Below are positions 34,680 through 43,294 of a stretch of DNA of 64,000 bases, piece by piece (position 1 is the stretch's first letter; each line of letters begins with the position of its first letter). The translations under genes were made by a program, and so were the position numbers. The stretch comes from Sulfuriferula plumbiphila (GTDB taxonomy: Bacteria; Pseudomonadota; Gammaproteobacteria; Burkholderiales; Sulfuriferulaceae): assembly GCF_009938015.1 (NCBI RefSeq), contig NZ_AP021884.1, positions 2,157,501 to 2,221,500 of the forward strand, given 5' to 3'. The notes below the pieces were generated by a model. That model searched no databases. It saw nothing but the letters and a program-made list of their open reading frames with translations, and was not told the origin of the DNA.

Positions 34680-36386
34680 TTAGGTGATTAATCTGGAGCC
34701 ATAGGGCGCTGGCCGGGGTATAGCGAGGTCGAGTTTGATCTTCTTCATCTGGTCGAGCTTGACCTCCAGCGAGTGGCCTTTCCCATAGCTGTCTCCGACG
34801 GTTTGCTTGGCATGACCAGTAAGTGCCTGGTGAATTTCACGGGGAATAAGCGCATCCCTGCACATATCCTTAAAGTTGTGACGAAATGAATGGAACACCA
34901 CATTACTCGGCATACCGAGTTTTTTATGGATGAAGCGGTTGAACCATTTCCCCTGGGTCTCGCTCGGATTGGCGGTATCGGATTCTGTGCGCAGGAACGG
35001 CCACAGACTCTCGTGGCCCGCGTTGCGGATAGCATCAACGTAGTCGAGAAAACCGAGTTCAATGAGTTTGGGGTGGATCGGAACCTCGCGGACACTGGAC
35101 TGGTTCTTTCCGTGCCTGATGAACAAATGGGGGACCGGTTCGCGGAGTATATCGGAGACCGACAGGCTTCCGACCTCGTCGATCCGGGCACCGGAATACA
35201 GGGACAGGAGCGGCATCCACACGCGGGCATGATAGCCACCACCCCCACCGGCCTTGTTGACGGTGAAGAGCCCCTCGCCCTTGGAAAAAATTCGTTTGAG
35301 CTGTTCCAAGGTGAATGGTTCGCGCTCGTCGGGATTTTCGATACCTTCCTTCGTGGCAAAGCGGCTGTAGTCGAAGCCGGCAAAGGGGTTCTGCTCCAGA
35401 AGTTCATCCTTGACCGCCACGGAAAACAAGGCACCGACGAGGGTGCCTTTCTTTTCCAGGGTCTTGGCGCCGTTGCCACGTGTCTCCCTCTCGTTGCGTA
35501 GCCATTCGGTGACTTGGGCACGAGTCAGCGTCGCGGGGCTGGCCTTGGGAAGGAAGGTGGCGAGGGCATTGATGTAGGTTTCGACTTCCTGGGTAGTTCT
35601 AGCGGGCCGAATACGATCCTTGCGCCAATGATCCAAAAGTTGCTGCCAAGCCAGACCATTGTCTGGTGCGACGGGCGCGGGTTCCCATACGGCGCGTAAG
35701 GGTGGATCGTCGAGCTTCGGCGGATTCACTAAGCGTCCGGCCTGACGCTGCTCGAGAATGTCGTAGCCTTGTTGAATGGCCGGGAGGATGTCGAGTACGA
35801 GTTTGCGTTCGGCTTCAACAGAAACTGCGAGTTGATAACCGCGTCCAACAAGGAGGTTGTGGACGGCTGGAATGAACGCGTCGGGTTGGCCTCGGGCAAG
35901 AGCCTTCGCGATCATACCTTTGACTTGTGTGATGTTCTGTGCTAGCTCGTCGTAGTCGTCGTCATCGAGTCCTTCACGACGCCAGACAAGATCTGCTTCA
36001 AGACCGGCAAGCCACAGGCTGCGCAAGCCACCGGCAAGCTCCGGCGTGACTTCGGTGATGGCCTTGAGGCGTCTATCTGCCGGCGTCTTGAAGTAGGAGT
36101 TCAGCGCATCTTGGTTTTGGTGCTGTTGGGCGGATTTCTCCTGCAGTTCGCAGAACTGGCGATCAACCTGGACAGAAAGGAGCTTGGCGTGGCTCACCGC
36201 TTCACGGTAGTCCTTTCCGAGGGATTTCTTGATTTCGCGTTTGCCGACGGCCGCGCGCAATGCTTCTGGCACGGTGATGCGGAAAAGGAACCCGTGAGGG
36301 GTCTTGTAGCAATTGCGTGGAAGTGCAGGCATCGGGGTCTCCTCGACCCGCCCGCTCCGGCTCTTTGTACTAGCTTTTTGTACCAT
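34680..36386 (-). CDS. Tyrosine-type site-specific integrase
   Basis: A large phage/ICE-style integrase of about 568 residues from the ATG at 36386; the open frame reaches 36419 (579 residues, used for numbering). The N-terminal region (LPRNCYKTPHGFLFRITVPE) is an arm-type DNA-binding segment common in these recombinases, followed by a helical core-binding domain. The catalytic domain has Arg412 (YSGARIDEVG), the H-x-x-R box His510/Arg513 (HSFRHNF), the second histidine in ALTGHAKQTV and the nucleophile Tyr545 (GDSYGKG). All catalytic residues are intact. It lies 50 bases from the 3' end of tRNA-Ser and reads away from it, so it is the likely agent that made the 19-bp repeat. Confidence 0.93.
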   Translation of the reverse strand: MVQKASTKSRSGRVEETPMPALPRNCYKTPHGFLFRITVPEALRAAVGKREIKKSLGKDYREAVSHAKLLSVQVDRQFCELQEKSAQQHQNQDALNSYFKTPADRRLKAITEVTPELAGGLRSLWLAGLEADLVWRREGLDDDDYDELAQNITQVKGMIAKALARGQPDAFIPAVHNLLVGRGYQLAVSVEAERKLVLDILPAIQQGYDILEQRQAGRLVNPPKLDDPPLRAVWEPAPVAPDNGLAWQQLLDHWRKDRIRPARTTQEVETYINALATFLPKASPATLTRAQVTEWLRNERETRGNGAKTLEKKGTLVGALFSVAVKDELLEQNPFAGFDYSRFATKEGIENPDEREPFTLEQLKRIFSKGEGLFTVNKAGGGGGYHARVWMPLLSLYSGARIDEVGSLSVSDILREPVPHLFIRHGKNQSSVREVPIHPKLIELGFLDYVDAIRNAGHESLWPFLRTESDTANPSETQGKWFNRFIHKKLGMPSNVVFHSFRHNFKDMCRDALIPREIHQALTGHAKQTVGDSYGKGHSLEVKLDQMKKIKLDLAIPRPAPYGSRLIT

Positions 36387-36437
36387 TTTGGCCTCTGAAC
36401 GCCTTGATGACATTAGCATTCAGCATGTTAGCACAAG

Positions 36438-36456
36438 ATGGCGGAGAGGGCGGGAT
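36438..36456 (+). repeat. Right attachment-site copy within tRNA-Ser 3' end
   Basis: The partner of the repeat at 5719-5737: 19 identical bases covering the acceptor 3' strand, CCA and part of the T arm of tRNA-Ser. The tRNA is complete at this end, so integration kept the gene intact. Confidence 0.85.
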
Positions 36457-36529
36457 TCGAACCCGCGTTAGGGTATTACCCTAAACACGCTTTCCAGGCG
36501 TGCGACTTAAACCGCTCATCCACCTCTCC
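36439..36529 (-). tRNA. tRNA-Ser (anticodon GGA)
   Basis: Ninety-one bases on the minus strand. The acceptor GGAGAGG pairs with CCTCTCC before an encoded CCA. The anticodon loop CTGGAAA gives anticodon GGA, reading UCC and UCU. A long variable arm (GTAGGG-like stem TTAGGGTAATACCCTAA) is typical of class II serine tRNAs. The T arm reads GCGGGTTCGAATCCCGC. Its 3' end is the integration site of the island to the left. Confidence 0.97.
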
Positions 36530-36719
36530 GGAATGTCATTTTTGGGAATGAAAGAAATGCTTTTGTCCAATCCCAGAAAGGGCGCAAGAATACCGGAGAA
36601 GCCATGTAACAGCAAGGTGTTTGTCCCCAAGATCCGCGATTCAAGGCGCCCATGGATTGAAAGAGCCCCGCCTGTCCCGGATCTTGGATAGAGTGACGGC
36701 GCAGGAGATGCATAACCGG

Positions 36720-37200
36720 GCAATCGGCGCGGCCATGAAGCCGGAGCCTATGTTCCCCGCTGGTACTGATGCTCACCGGCGGCGGTCGTTTGGAAAACCT
36801 GCGCGCCCTCCAGGGCGACACGGCGCGGGCGAATCTGCTCAAGCAGGACACGCTACCCAGCACCGATGCCATCAGCGGGCGCCTGGATGTCCCCACGCAA
36901 AAGGCCATTGCCGAGATTCCCGCATCGGCCTGGAAGCATTACGCCGACTGCGCCGTCGTCGAGACCCGGCACAGCATGAACGGGACATCGATGGCATTCC
37001 GGTTGATGGTCGTCAAATACAAGCGCACGGCCGAACTGTTCGGCCATGCGCCGAAGTAGCACGTGATCGCCAGCAACCGCGTCGAATCGACCGAACACAC
37101 CCTGCTCTGGTATCGCCAGCCCGGCCAAAATCGGCACAATTACCCATTTCGCATCTCGGTCCCCGCGCTGGCGTACTCTCGGGCGCTCAACTTCCGCTCC
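36720..37200 (+). pseudogene. Degenerate IS1380-type transposase
   Basis: The frame reads LMLTGGGRLENLRALQGDTA and then QDTLPSTDAISGRL. After a large internal deletion it continues YADCAVVETRHSMNGTSMAF and RLMVVKYKRTAELFG, then a TAG at 37057-37059. In the same frame beyond the stop come HVIASNRVESTEHTLLWYR and a final fragment. The order and the MNGT-x-x-AFRL and ASNR segments are characteristic of IS1380/IS1247-family transposases. The central catalytic part is missing and no inverted repeats are evident. It lies just outside the island on the 5' side of tRNA-Ser. Confidence 0.7.
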
Positions 37201-37359
37201 GCCACCCCATTCCTCCTTCCCGGATGCCTCTCAAGCCCACACAAGCGGGCAGTGAATATTTCAATCGCGGAATTTGGGTTATCGCCGGGCACTGCCTCTT
37301 CGAAACAAAAATGGTATGATTAGCAGCAATTAATATTGCTCGAAAACAAGGCGTTTAGC

Positions 37360-38229
37360 ATGGCGTATGCCGAACTCTCACTGCTGGAACAGCTCGCCAC
37401 CAACAGCTCTCCATACCATGACCCGCTGTTGCGGCTGAATTGGGATACGCTGGACACCACAGCATACTGGCTACCCCCATCGGCCATTTCCTTGCACGGC
37501 ACGCGCGAATATGACGAGCTGCCGGAAACCACCCGCATCCGTCTGTCGCAATACGAGTTCACGGGTTTTATCCAGGCAGGCTTGTGGCTCGAAGCTATTT
37601 TTGTTGAACGCCTGTCGCGCAATCTCAAACACACCCAGTCGGCACAGGAGCTCGCTTATTACCTGCATGAGATACGCGAGGAATCCGGGCACAGCCTGAT
37701 GTTTCTCAAATTGATGGAAAAAGGCGGGCTACGTTTGCCCGGAGTATGGCGCAACCGGCCACGCACTGCAGATTTTCTCGGCCGCCATGCACCGATCAAT
37801 ACCACACTGTTCTGGCTGGCCGTGACGATAGGTGAAGAGGTGCCGGACAAGCTCAATCGCTACATCCGCACCCATGGACAGGCCAGCGTGGATCCGCTGA
37901 TTCGGCAGATGTGCACTTTGCATGTGATTGACGAAGCGCGCCACATCGCCCACGCGCGCAGCGCACTCGAGCAGAGCCTGATGCGCACCTCGACCTTGCA
38001 CAAGAAGCTGCTGACACCGGTGATTAATTTATTGATACGCCAGTTCGTGACGACTTTTTATCTGCCGCAAGCCGATGTTTATGAGCTGGCCGGCCTGAAT
38101 CCTGGCCACCAGTGGCGCGAGGTCGCGCGGCGCAACCCGGCACGGCGCGAGTTCATTCAGAAGTGCCTGAATCCGAGTTTGAACCTGTTGCGCGGGCATG
38201 GTTTTGCAGTAAAAGATCCTGTCGTTTAG
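37360..38229 (+). CDS. AurF-like diiron (ferritin-like) oxygenase family protein
   Basis: A 289-residue all-helical protein from the ATG at 37360, preceded by AAGG. Carboxylate and histidine ligands expected of a non-haem diiron centre appear in order: YEFTGFIQAGLWLEAIF, HEIREESGHSLMFL (E-x-x-E-x-x-H), TIGEEVPDKLN and HVIDEARHIAHA (D-E-x-R-H). This pattern fits the AurF/CmlI group of N-oxygenases and related uncharacterised proteins. The substrate is unknown. It is on the plus strand, convergent with the hemerythrin-like gene 10 bases away. Confidence 0.75.
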   Translation: MAYAELSLLEQLATNSSPYHDPLLRLNWDTLDTTAYWLPPSAISLHGTREYDELPETTRIRLSQYEFTGFIQAGLWLEAIFVERLSRNLKHTQSAQELAYYLHEIREESGHSLMFLKLMEKGGLRLPGVWRNRPRTADFLGRHAPINTTLFWLAVTIGEEVPDKLNRYIRTHGQASVDPLIRQMCTLHVIDEARHIAHARSALEQSLMRTSTLHKKLLTPVINLLIRQFVTTFYLPQADVYELAGLNPGHQWREVARRNPARREFIQKCLNPSLNLLRGHGFAVKDPVV

Positions 38230-38232
38230 CAA

Positions 38233-38940
38233 TTAATCCCGTAAAGTCTCCATTACCTTGTTGAACAAAGCCGTTCGCGCCTGCTCCGGCGCTTTGTTCA
38301 ACGCCCCTGTCCATACCGGGAACAAGGTGGCCTCCTCGCGTTGCTCGTGCTTGGACAAATACCCTGCGAGAATTGCCAATAACGGCCCGACACTGGTATT
38401 GCTCGCGTCCTGTTCTTCAAAGCTGGCTTCAATCATTACCGACTGATTCAGGATTTCGTTGTGCTCCTGCACCATCGCGGCACTCGGATCAAGGCCCTGG
38501 GCATCGGGCGGGGTGCGGATGGCACGCGCCAGCATGTCATGTTCCACCAGCAGATGCTTGCGCAGGCCATCGCTAAAGGCACGCATCAGCGCATGGGCAA
38601 CTTCCAGTTGACCGTTATCGGTGAGGTGGATGACCTGAGAGAACATTGCGTCCAGCCGCTTGTGGTCACGCTTGAGCATATCCAGCACATCTACCGGCGG
38701 CACATCTTCGGCGCGATGAATCACTGCACGCCAACGCTGGCCTGGCTCTTCACTCACTTCCCAGCGCAGGTTGTTGCGCAACTGCAAATTGAGGCTATGC
38801 AGAATAATGGCCGGGTCTTCGGCAAACAGGAAGGTGACGGTTTCACCGCGCGATATATCCTTGATTTCATAAAAAACAGAAGTTTGCAGCTGGCTGGATG
38901 CATGCCCGGTCAGGTCACAGAAATGATTATCGGCCGTCAT
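38233..38940 (-). CDS. DUF2249-hemerythrin HHE fusion protein
   Basis: A 235-residue protein from the ATG at 38940 (MTADNHFCDL). Residues 15-85 form a DUF2249-type domain (ISRGETVTFLFAEDPAIILH, RWEVSEEPGQRWRAVI), and residues 95-230 form a hemerythrin-like four-helix bundle. Iron ligands are visible in LKRDHKRLDAMF, LLVEHDMLARAI, VQEHNEIL and SKHEQREEATLFP. Such fusions are linked to oxygen, NO or iron-cluster stress. It is the last gene of a four-gene minus-strand set beginning at 42517. Confidence 0.85.
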   Translation of the reverse strand: MTADNHFCDLTGHASSQLQTSVFYEIKDISRGETVTFLFAEDPAIILHSLNLQLRNNLRWEVSEEPGQRWRAVIHRAEDVPPVDVLDMLKRDHKRLDAMFSQVIHLTDNGQLEVAHALMRAFSDGLRKHLLVEHDMLARAIRTPPDAQGLDPSAAMVQEHNEILNQSVMIEASFEEQDASNTSVGPLLAILAGYLSKHEQREEATLFPVWTGALNKAPEQARTALFNKVMETLRD

Positions 38941-38945
38941 CGCAA

Positions 38946-40862
38946 TCAAAATCCGAACATGTGATCCAGACAAAACGCCTGCTCACCGTGCAATGTACCG
39001 TGATATCCGAACAGGCGGCAGGTCACGTCGCGAATGATGATGTAGGCGCCCTGCCCTGCCTGCCGACGATGCTCCGCATCGAACATTTCCGAATAGCGCC
39101 AGTGCAGCGAACCGCTGCATGGAATGGCGATTTTGCGTTGGGCGATTTCCTCACCCAGGCGATTGAACAGGCTTAGCGTGGTATCGGAATGCGCATGCCA
39201 GGGAGTGGAAGCCGGATAAATCAGATGGCACATGGTGTCCAGAGGCGCATCGCCCAGACGCAGAAACAGGCGCGTACTCAGGCCCGGCGGCGCGCCGGCG
39301 TAGGATTGCGGCTCGTTCTTGTAGGTAAGCACGGTGTTGAACACATGCGCGCCAAAGCTGGTTTCTGCGATGTGGCCGCTACTGTTATGGGTGTAGCGGA
39401 ACAGGCTGTGCAGCCAGCCATCGGCGCTACCGCCGTGGCTGAAATCATAAACCAGCTCGACGTGGCCGGAGCGGCTGGGCAGCTTGGCACCCTGCTCTGT
39501 CAATAACGCATTGATATCAAGTTCAACGCTCTCGCTGCGCTGCAGGCAGCCGAAATCATGGCGAGCGATTTCCACCCCGGAAGCGTCATACACAATCGCG
39601 GCTATCGGCAGATCATGCTGCGCGGTAGACATCGGCGTGGGTTGTACTGCGCTGCGCCAAATCGCCACCGGCAAAACCGGTGCGGGCAGGATATAACCCT
39701 TGCCCAGATAGGGCGCCATGGCGGGAATACCCGGATCGGCGGGGAGATCGTTGCGCTCGACATTGACGTGGGCAATGCGGCTACGGCCATTTTTCACGTG
39801 CACCTCGTAGCGTGGCCGCACGAAATAGCGCCCAGCCTGCACTTCCAGTTGCTGCGGCCAGCGCGCTTCAGGAAATAGCGCCGCGACCTCGAGTGCGTAG
39901 CAGGCAAACCCCGGAATCACCTGATCCACATAACGAATGTCATCAGAGCCCATCAGGTTGAGCCCCACTGCGCCAGCCGGGATCGCCACCGGGTGGCTGT
40001 TTTGTATCCACATCACTACGCGCTCGTTGTCGCGCGGCGCGGGTAGGCCGGCAAACAAATCGGACGGCCAGGCGTTGGCGTCATGGGTGCAGGACAGCAC
40101 TGTTTCATCGTCACCAAAGGTATCCAGCGCATACTTGACCACGTCGTGGCGGGCCACGCCCAACACGTGCATGAACAGCGATCCGGTGAATTCGCCGAGA
40201 TTGAAGCGGCGGCGCACCTCGCGGCTGTCCACAATCAGGCTGGCGCCGGGTGCGGGAATCGTATCCTGCCACTCGGCCAACACGCCGCCCGCGCTGTCAA
40301 ACAGGCGCAACCACACAGTGGGCGGCCTGGCAGCACCCAGCCCGGACCAGTAATCGCAGGTCACGATACGCGTGTGCTGGCCTGCCGCGTCGCGCAAGAA
40401 GCCGAAGTTGGTGGCAAAGTTGAGCGGGTCGAGATAGCGCTGCCGATTGGTGAGCATGGCATCGGGCAGGCGCATCTCATCCAGGCTCATGACCACCATG
40501 CCGGCAGGCAACAGATGGCGGATATGGTCCACCAGACGAGCGGCGTCGAATGCAGTGACCAGCAACGCCCGCGCGTCACTTTGCGGCAGCTCAACGACGG
40601 GCTGCACGCGCATGCCCAACAGGGTTTTACCGACATCTTCCAGACGCTGCACATACACTGCCCGAATATTCAGCTCAGCCAGCGCATAAAATTCACAGAA
40701 ACTTTCTGCCATGCCTAATGGGTCATATACGGCAACGCTGCCCATGCCGCGCAGTCTGTCGAGCAATGTGGCCGCAAGCGGTGCGCTGAGCGGATGACCC
40801 AAGGCCTTGAAAAAGCTGTTGCCCCCCTTGGCATTGCTGAAAGTTTCAATTTTTAACGCCAT
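38946..40862 (-). CDS. Large conserved-looking protein of unknown function
   Basis: A 638-residue soluble protein that I do not recognise. The N-terminal 110 residues look like a nucleotide- or glycan-type Rossmann fragment (LLDRLRGMGSVAVYDPLGMA, ALAELNIRAVYVQRLEDVG). The remainder is rich in beta-strand with many Trp/Tyr/His residues (DVVKYALDTFGDDETVLSCT; VELVYDFSHGGSADGWLH). Several His- and Asp-rich segments could bind metal. No signal peptide or membrane helix is seen. It abuts the ELM1-like gene (stop next to start) and ends five bases before the hemerythrin gene start, so it is co-transcribed with them. Confidence 0.6.
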   Translation of the reverse strand: MALKIETFSNAKGGNSFFKALGHPLSAPLAATLLDRLRGMGSVAVYDPLGMAESFCEFYALAELNIRAVYVQRLEDVGKTLLGMRVQPVVELPQSDARALLVTAFDAARLVDHIRHLLPAGMVVMSLDEMRLPDAMLTNRQRYLDPLNFATNFGFLRDAAGQHTRIVTCDYWSGLGAARPPTVWLRLFDSAGGVLAEWQDTIPAPGASLIVDSREVRRRFNLGEFTGSLFMHVLGVARHDVVKYALDTFGDDETVLSCTHDANAWPSDLFAGLPAPRDNERVVMWIQNSHPVAIPAGAVGLNLMGSDDIRYVDQVIPGFACYALEVAALFPEARWPQQLEVQAGRYFVRPRYEVHVKNGRSRIAHVNVERNDLPADPGIPAMAPYLGKGYILPAPVLPVAIWRSAVQPTPMSTAQHDLPIAAIVYDASGVEIARHDFGCLQRSESVELDINALLTEQGAKLPSRSGHVELVYDFSHGGSADGWLHSLFRYTHNSSGHIAETSFGAHVFNTVLTYKNEPQSYAGAPPGLSTRLFLRLGDAPLDTMCHLIYPASTPWHAHSDTTLSLFNRLGEEIAQRKIAIPCSGSLHWRYSEMFDAEHRRQAGQGAYIIIRDVTCRLFGYHGTLHGEQAFCLDHMFGF

Positions 40863-41819
40863 CTAGTTCAACCCCATGCTTTGTTTGAGTAAGTTGGCTA
40901 CCCGACTGGTTTCATCCAGTGGCGGGTAATGCCAGTCGGCCAATTCACCGGCGAAGGGTCGCGTGTAGCCACGTGCCTGCAATTCGCGGTGAAATTGTTC
41001 AAACTTGTTATTGGCGCCAGTCAATCCCTCGATGAACACCGGCTTGCCGGTAAAGCATGCCTCTGACGCCATGTTGACCGAATCCGCCGTCACCACCAGG
41101 TAATCGGCCAGTGCCAGATAGCCCAGATAAGGGTTATCACCTGTGCCATCCCAGATCACCGAAGCGACATCCGACAGGCGTTGCTGCAATACTGCCACGA
41201 CTTCTGGCGCGGTACGCCGTGAGGGCGTCACCACAATGCCAGCGCCGCGCGTGGCCGCAGCGTGTATGAGCTTGTCGGCGAGCGTGTGCGCAAGTCCCGT
41301 ATCAACACGCACACTGCGATTGGTGCCACCCACCAGCACGCCAAGCAATGGTCTGGGCAGGTGGGCCAATCGCACGGCAAACTGTTCAGCCGCCTGGCGT
41401 AAACGTTCCGCAGTCACGCTGTTGACTGCACCCAGCGTCTCGATCACATTTTTCCCGTTGCAGCGGTCATGCAACGGGGCAATGACCCAATCGAAATCGC
41501 GCAATGCGACCTGCGGGTTCTGGATACGAACATTGAAGGTGCGCCCACCACTGGCACGCTTAATGGCGATGGAAAGCGCGACCGTCAGGCGCCCGGTCCC
41601 CACTACAACGCTCGGCCAGGGCGGTGCGAGGGAATCGCTGCCCGCTCCCAGGGCTTGCAGTGGCTTAATCCATAACTGTGGCGGCAGATACTTCCATGGT
41701 GTGGTCGGCACCACCGTTTTTTTTATCACTTCCAGTCCCAGCGCATGGGCGAGGCCGAATGACTGGTTGTCCATCCCGATAATGCCGTTGGAGAGCACCC
41801 AGCAGGTTTTATTTGCCAT
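40863..41819 (-). CDS. ELM1-like (DUF1022) family protein
   Basis: A 318-residue member of the mitochondrial-fission ELM1/DUF1022 group, from the ATG at 41819. It has a GT-B-like fold with VGTGRLTVALSIAIKRASGG, an NPQVALRDFDWVIAPLHD segment, LLGVLVGGTNRS near residue 165 and a C-terminal VTADSVNMASEACFTGKPV. In bacteria these proteins are often encoded near envelope glycan genes and are thought to be glycosyltransferase relatives. Their activity is not established. It is tightly packed with the 2OG-oxygenase gene upstream. Confidence 0.8.
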   Translation of the reverse strand: MANKTCWVLSNGIIGMDNQSFGLAHALGLEVIKKTVVPTTPWKYLPPQLWIKPLQALGAGSDSLAPPWPSVVVGTGRLTVALSIAIKRASGGRTFNVRIQNPQVALRDFDWVIAPLHDRCNGKNVIETLGAVNSVTAERLRQAAEQFAVRLAHLPRPLLGVLVGGTNRSVRVDTGLAHTLADKLIHAAATRGAGIVVTPSRRTAPEVVAVLQQRLSDVASVIWDGTGDNPYLGYLALADYLVVTADSVNMASEACFTGKPVFIEGLTGANNKFEQFHRELQARGYTRPFAGELADWHYPPLDETSRVANLLKQSMGLN

Positions 41820-41824
41820 GCGCT

Positions 41825-42517
41825 TCAATAGCCGGCGGAAGCCTTGCCGCCAAACAGGTTTTTGAAGAATGCCGAAATGCCGTGGCGCCTCTGCTCGCGC
41901 CGTTTGACCTTCTCATCCACCACCCAATTCAACTGAATTGCCCGGCGCGGACCCACAAAAGGCTTGTGCCCATGCCAGGAATGATCGCTGCGGCGGAAGG
42001 CCAGCAGCGTGCCGATACTGGGATCAACTTCGGCCACGTAATCTTCCATGTCCGTGCCAGAACGCAACAGGCGCAACCGTCCGCCCGAATCCTGCCAGTC
42101 CTCGTTGAAATAAATCAGCATGGTAATGATTTTGGTACGGCTGTCGGTATGGATACGCCCGTCGGTTTCATCGGTATGACCACGCACAGTGATGATGGTC
42201 GGACGACCGGTCAAATCCAGGCCGAATTTTTGCTCTACGGCATGGCGGAAAGTGTCGCCCTCCAGTTCGGCCAGCAGCTCGCGGAACACAGTCCCATATT
42301 GCAGGGTTTCCGCAGGAAAGCTCCCCGGCTTGGCGATATTGGGAAAATCGCGCGAAATAGCCGCGCGCATCTCCTGGCGCAAAAAACCCGGCAAAATCAG
42401 GTATTCAAAGGGCTCTTTCACCAGCGCTGCCGCATTGAACTTGTCGAGATCCAGCATGGAGCGCGCGTCGTGTATTGATGTTGCCTGCGGCTTTCCCTGC
42501 AACGATAGCGTACTCAT
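41825..42517 (-). CDS. 2-oxoglutarate/Fe(II)-dependent oxygenase
   Basis: A 230-residue member of the prolyl-4-hydroxylase-like 2OG-Fe(II) superfamily, from the ATG at 42517 with AAAGAG upstream. Metal ligands are the H-x-D pair in GRIHTDSRTK and the distal histidine in RSDHSWHGHKPF. The arginine for 2-oxoglutarate follows in GPRRAIQLNWV. It has no transport signal, so the substrate is cytoplasmic, possibly a protein side chain or small molecule. It is the first gene of the minus-strand set and is divergent from grpE. Confidence 0.85.
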   Translation of the reverse strand: MSTLSLQGKPQATSIHDARSMLDLDKFNAAALVKEPFEYLILPGFLRQEMRAAISRDFPNIAKPGSFPAETLQYGTVFRELLAELEGDTFRHAVEQKFGLDLTGRPTIITVRGHTDETDGRIHTDSRTKIITMLIYFNEDWQDSGGRLRLLRSGTDMEDYVAEVDPSIGTLLAFRRSDHSWHGHKPFVGPRRAIQLNWVVDEKVKRREQRRHGISAFFKNLFGGKASAGY

Positions 42518-42628
42518 TTCAGACACTCTTTATCTAAATAAATTGCTGCAAGTCTAGCGGCTTTCAGCTGTGGTATAAAGCCGTGCGCTGCCTGCCTCGC
42601 CATAATCAACAAAAAAATTCTCTGGCTA

Positions 42629-42655
42629 TTGAAATTTTCAGATTCACCCTAATCT
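42629..42655 (+). promoter_or_regulatory. Heat-shock (sigma-32-like) promoter before grpE
   Basis: TTGAAA at 42629-42634 and CCCTAATCT at 42647-42655 with a 12-base gap resemble the sigma-32 consensus (CTTGAAA and CCCCATNT). Transcription would begin near 42662, which supports the ATG at 42686 as the grpE start rather than the TTG at 42659. Confidence 0.55.
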
Positions 42656-42685
42656 CGCTTGCAGTCAAACACGGAGCAGAACAAC

Positions 42686-43222
42686 ATGCAGCAGGAAAAT
42701 CCGACTCAGCAAGAACAAACCCCTGGCAAAACCGATAGCAAACATGCTTCCGAAATCATGCCCAGCCTGGAAGAGATGCTCAAGCAATCCGAACTGCTGG
42801 CACAGGAACACCATGACGCCTGGCTGCGCGCCAAAGCCGAGGCCGACAACATCCGCAAACGCGCCCAACACGATGTCGCCAATGCACACAAATATGCTAT
42901 TGATGGCTTTGCCACCGAGTTGCTGGCGGTGAAAGACAGCCTGGAGGCCGCACTGGCAAGCGACGCTCCCAGCATCGAAAACTTGAAAAGCGGCGTCGAA
43001 CTCACGCTTAAACAACTCAACGCCGCATTCGATAAATACAGCCTCGCCGAGATTCATCCGTTAGGCGAAAAATTCGACCCGCACAAGCATCAGGCAATCA
43101 GCATGGTGGAAGCCGATGCCGAATCCAATACCGTAGTCGCCGTACTACAAAAAGGCTACCAGTTGCACGATCGCGTCGTGCGTCCGGCCCTGGTCACCGT
43201 CGCCAAAGCCAAAAATAGCTGA
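42686..43222 (+). CDS. grpE: Nucleotide exchange factor GrpE
   Basis: A 178-residue co-chaperone that releases ADP from DnaK. It has an acidic/Gln-rich N-terminus, a long dimerisation helix ([20 protein letters not shown]), and the beta-domain signature [16 protein letters not shown] followed by [20 protein letters not shown] choose the ATG at 42686, with GGAG upstream, over the TTG at 42659. It is first in the grpE-dnaK-dnaJ heat-shock block. Confidence 0.95.
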   Translation: MQQENPTQQEQTPGKTDSKHASEIMPSLEEMLKQSELLAQEHHDAWLRAKAEADNIRKRAQHDVANAHKYAIDGFATELLAVKDSLEAALASDAPSIENLKSGVELTLKQLNAAFDKYSLAEIHPLGEKFDPHKHQAISMVEADAESNTVVAVLQKGYQLHDRVVRPALVTVAKAKNS

Positions 43223-43294
43223 ACAGCGCTTGAAATTGCCGCTAACCACCCTATTTAACACAACAACATTCACGTTTTAACAAGGAATCGAATC

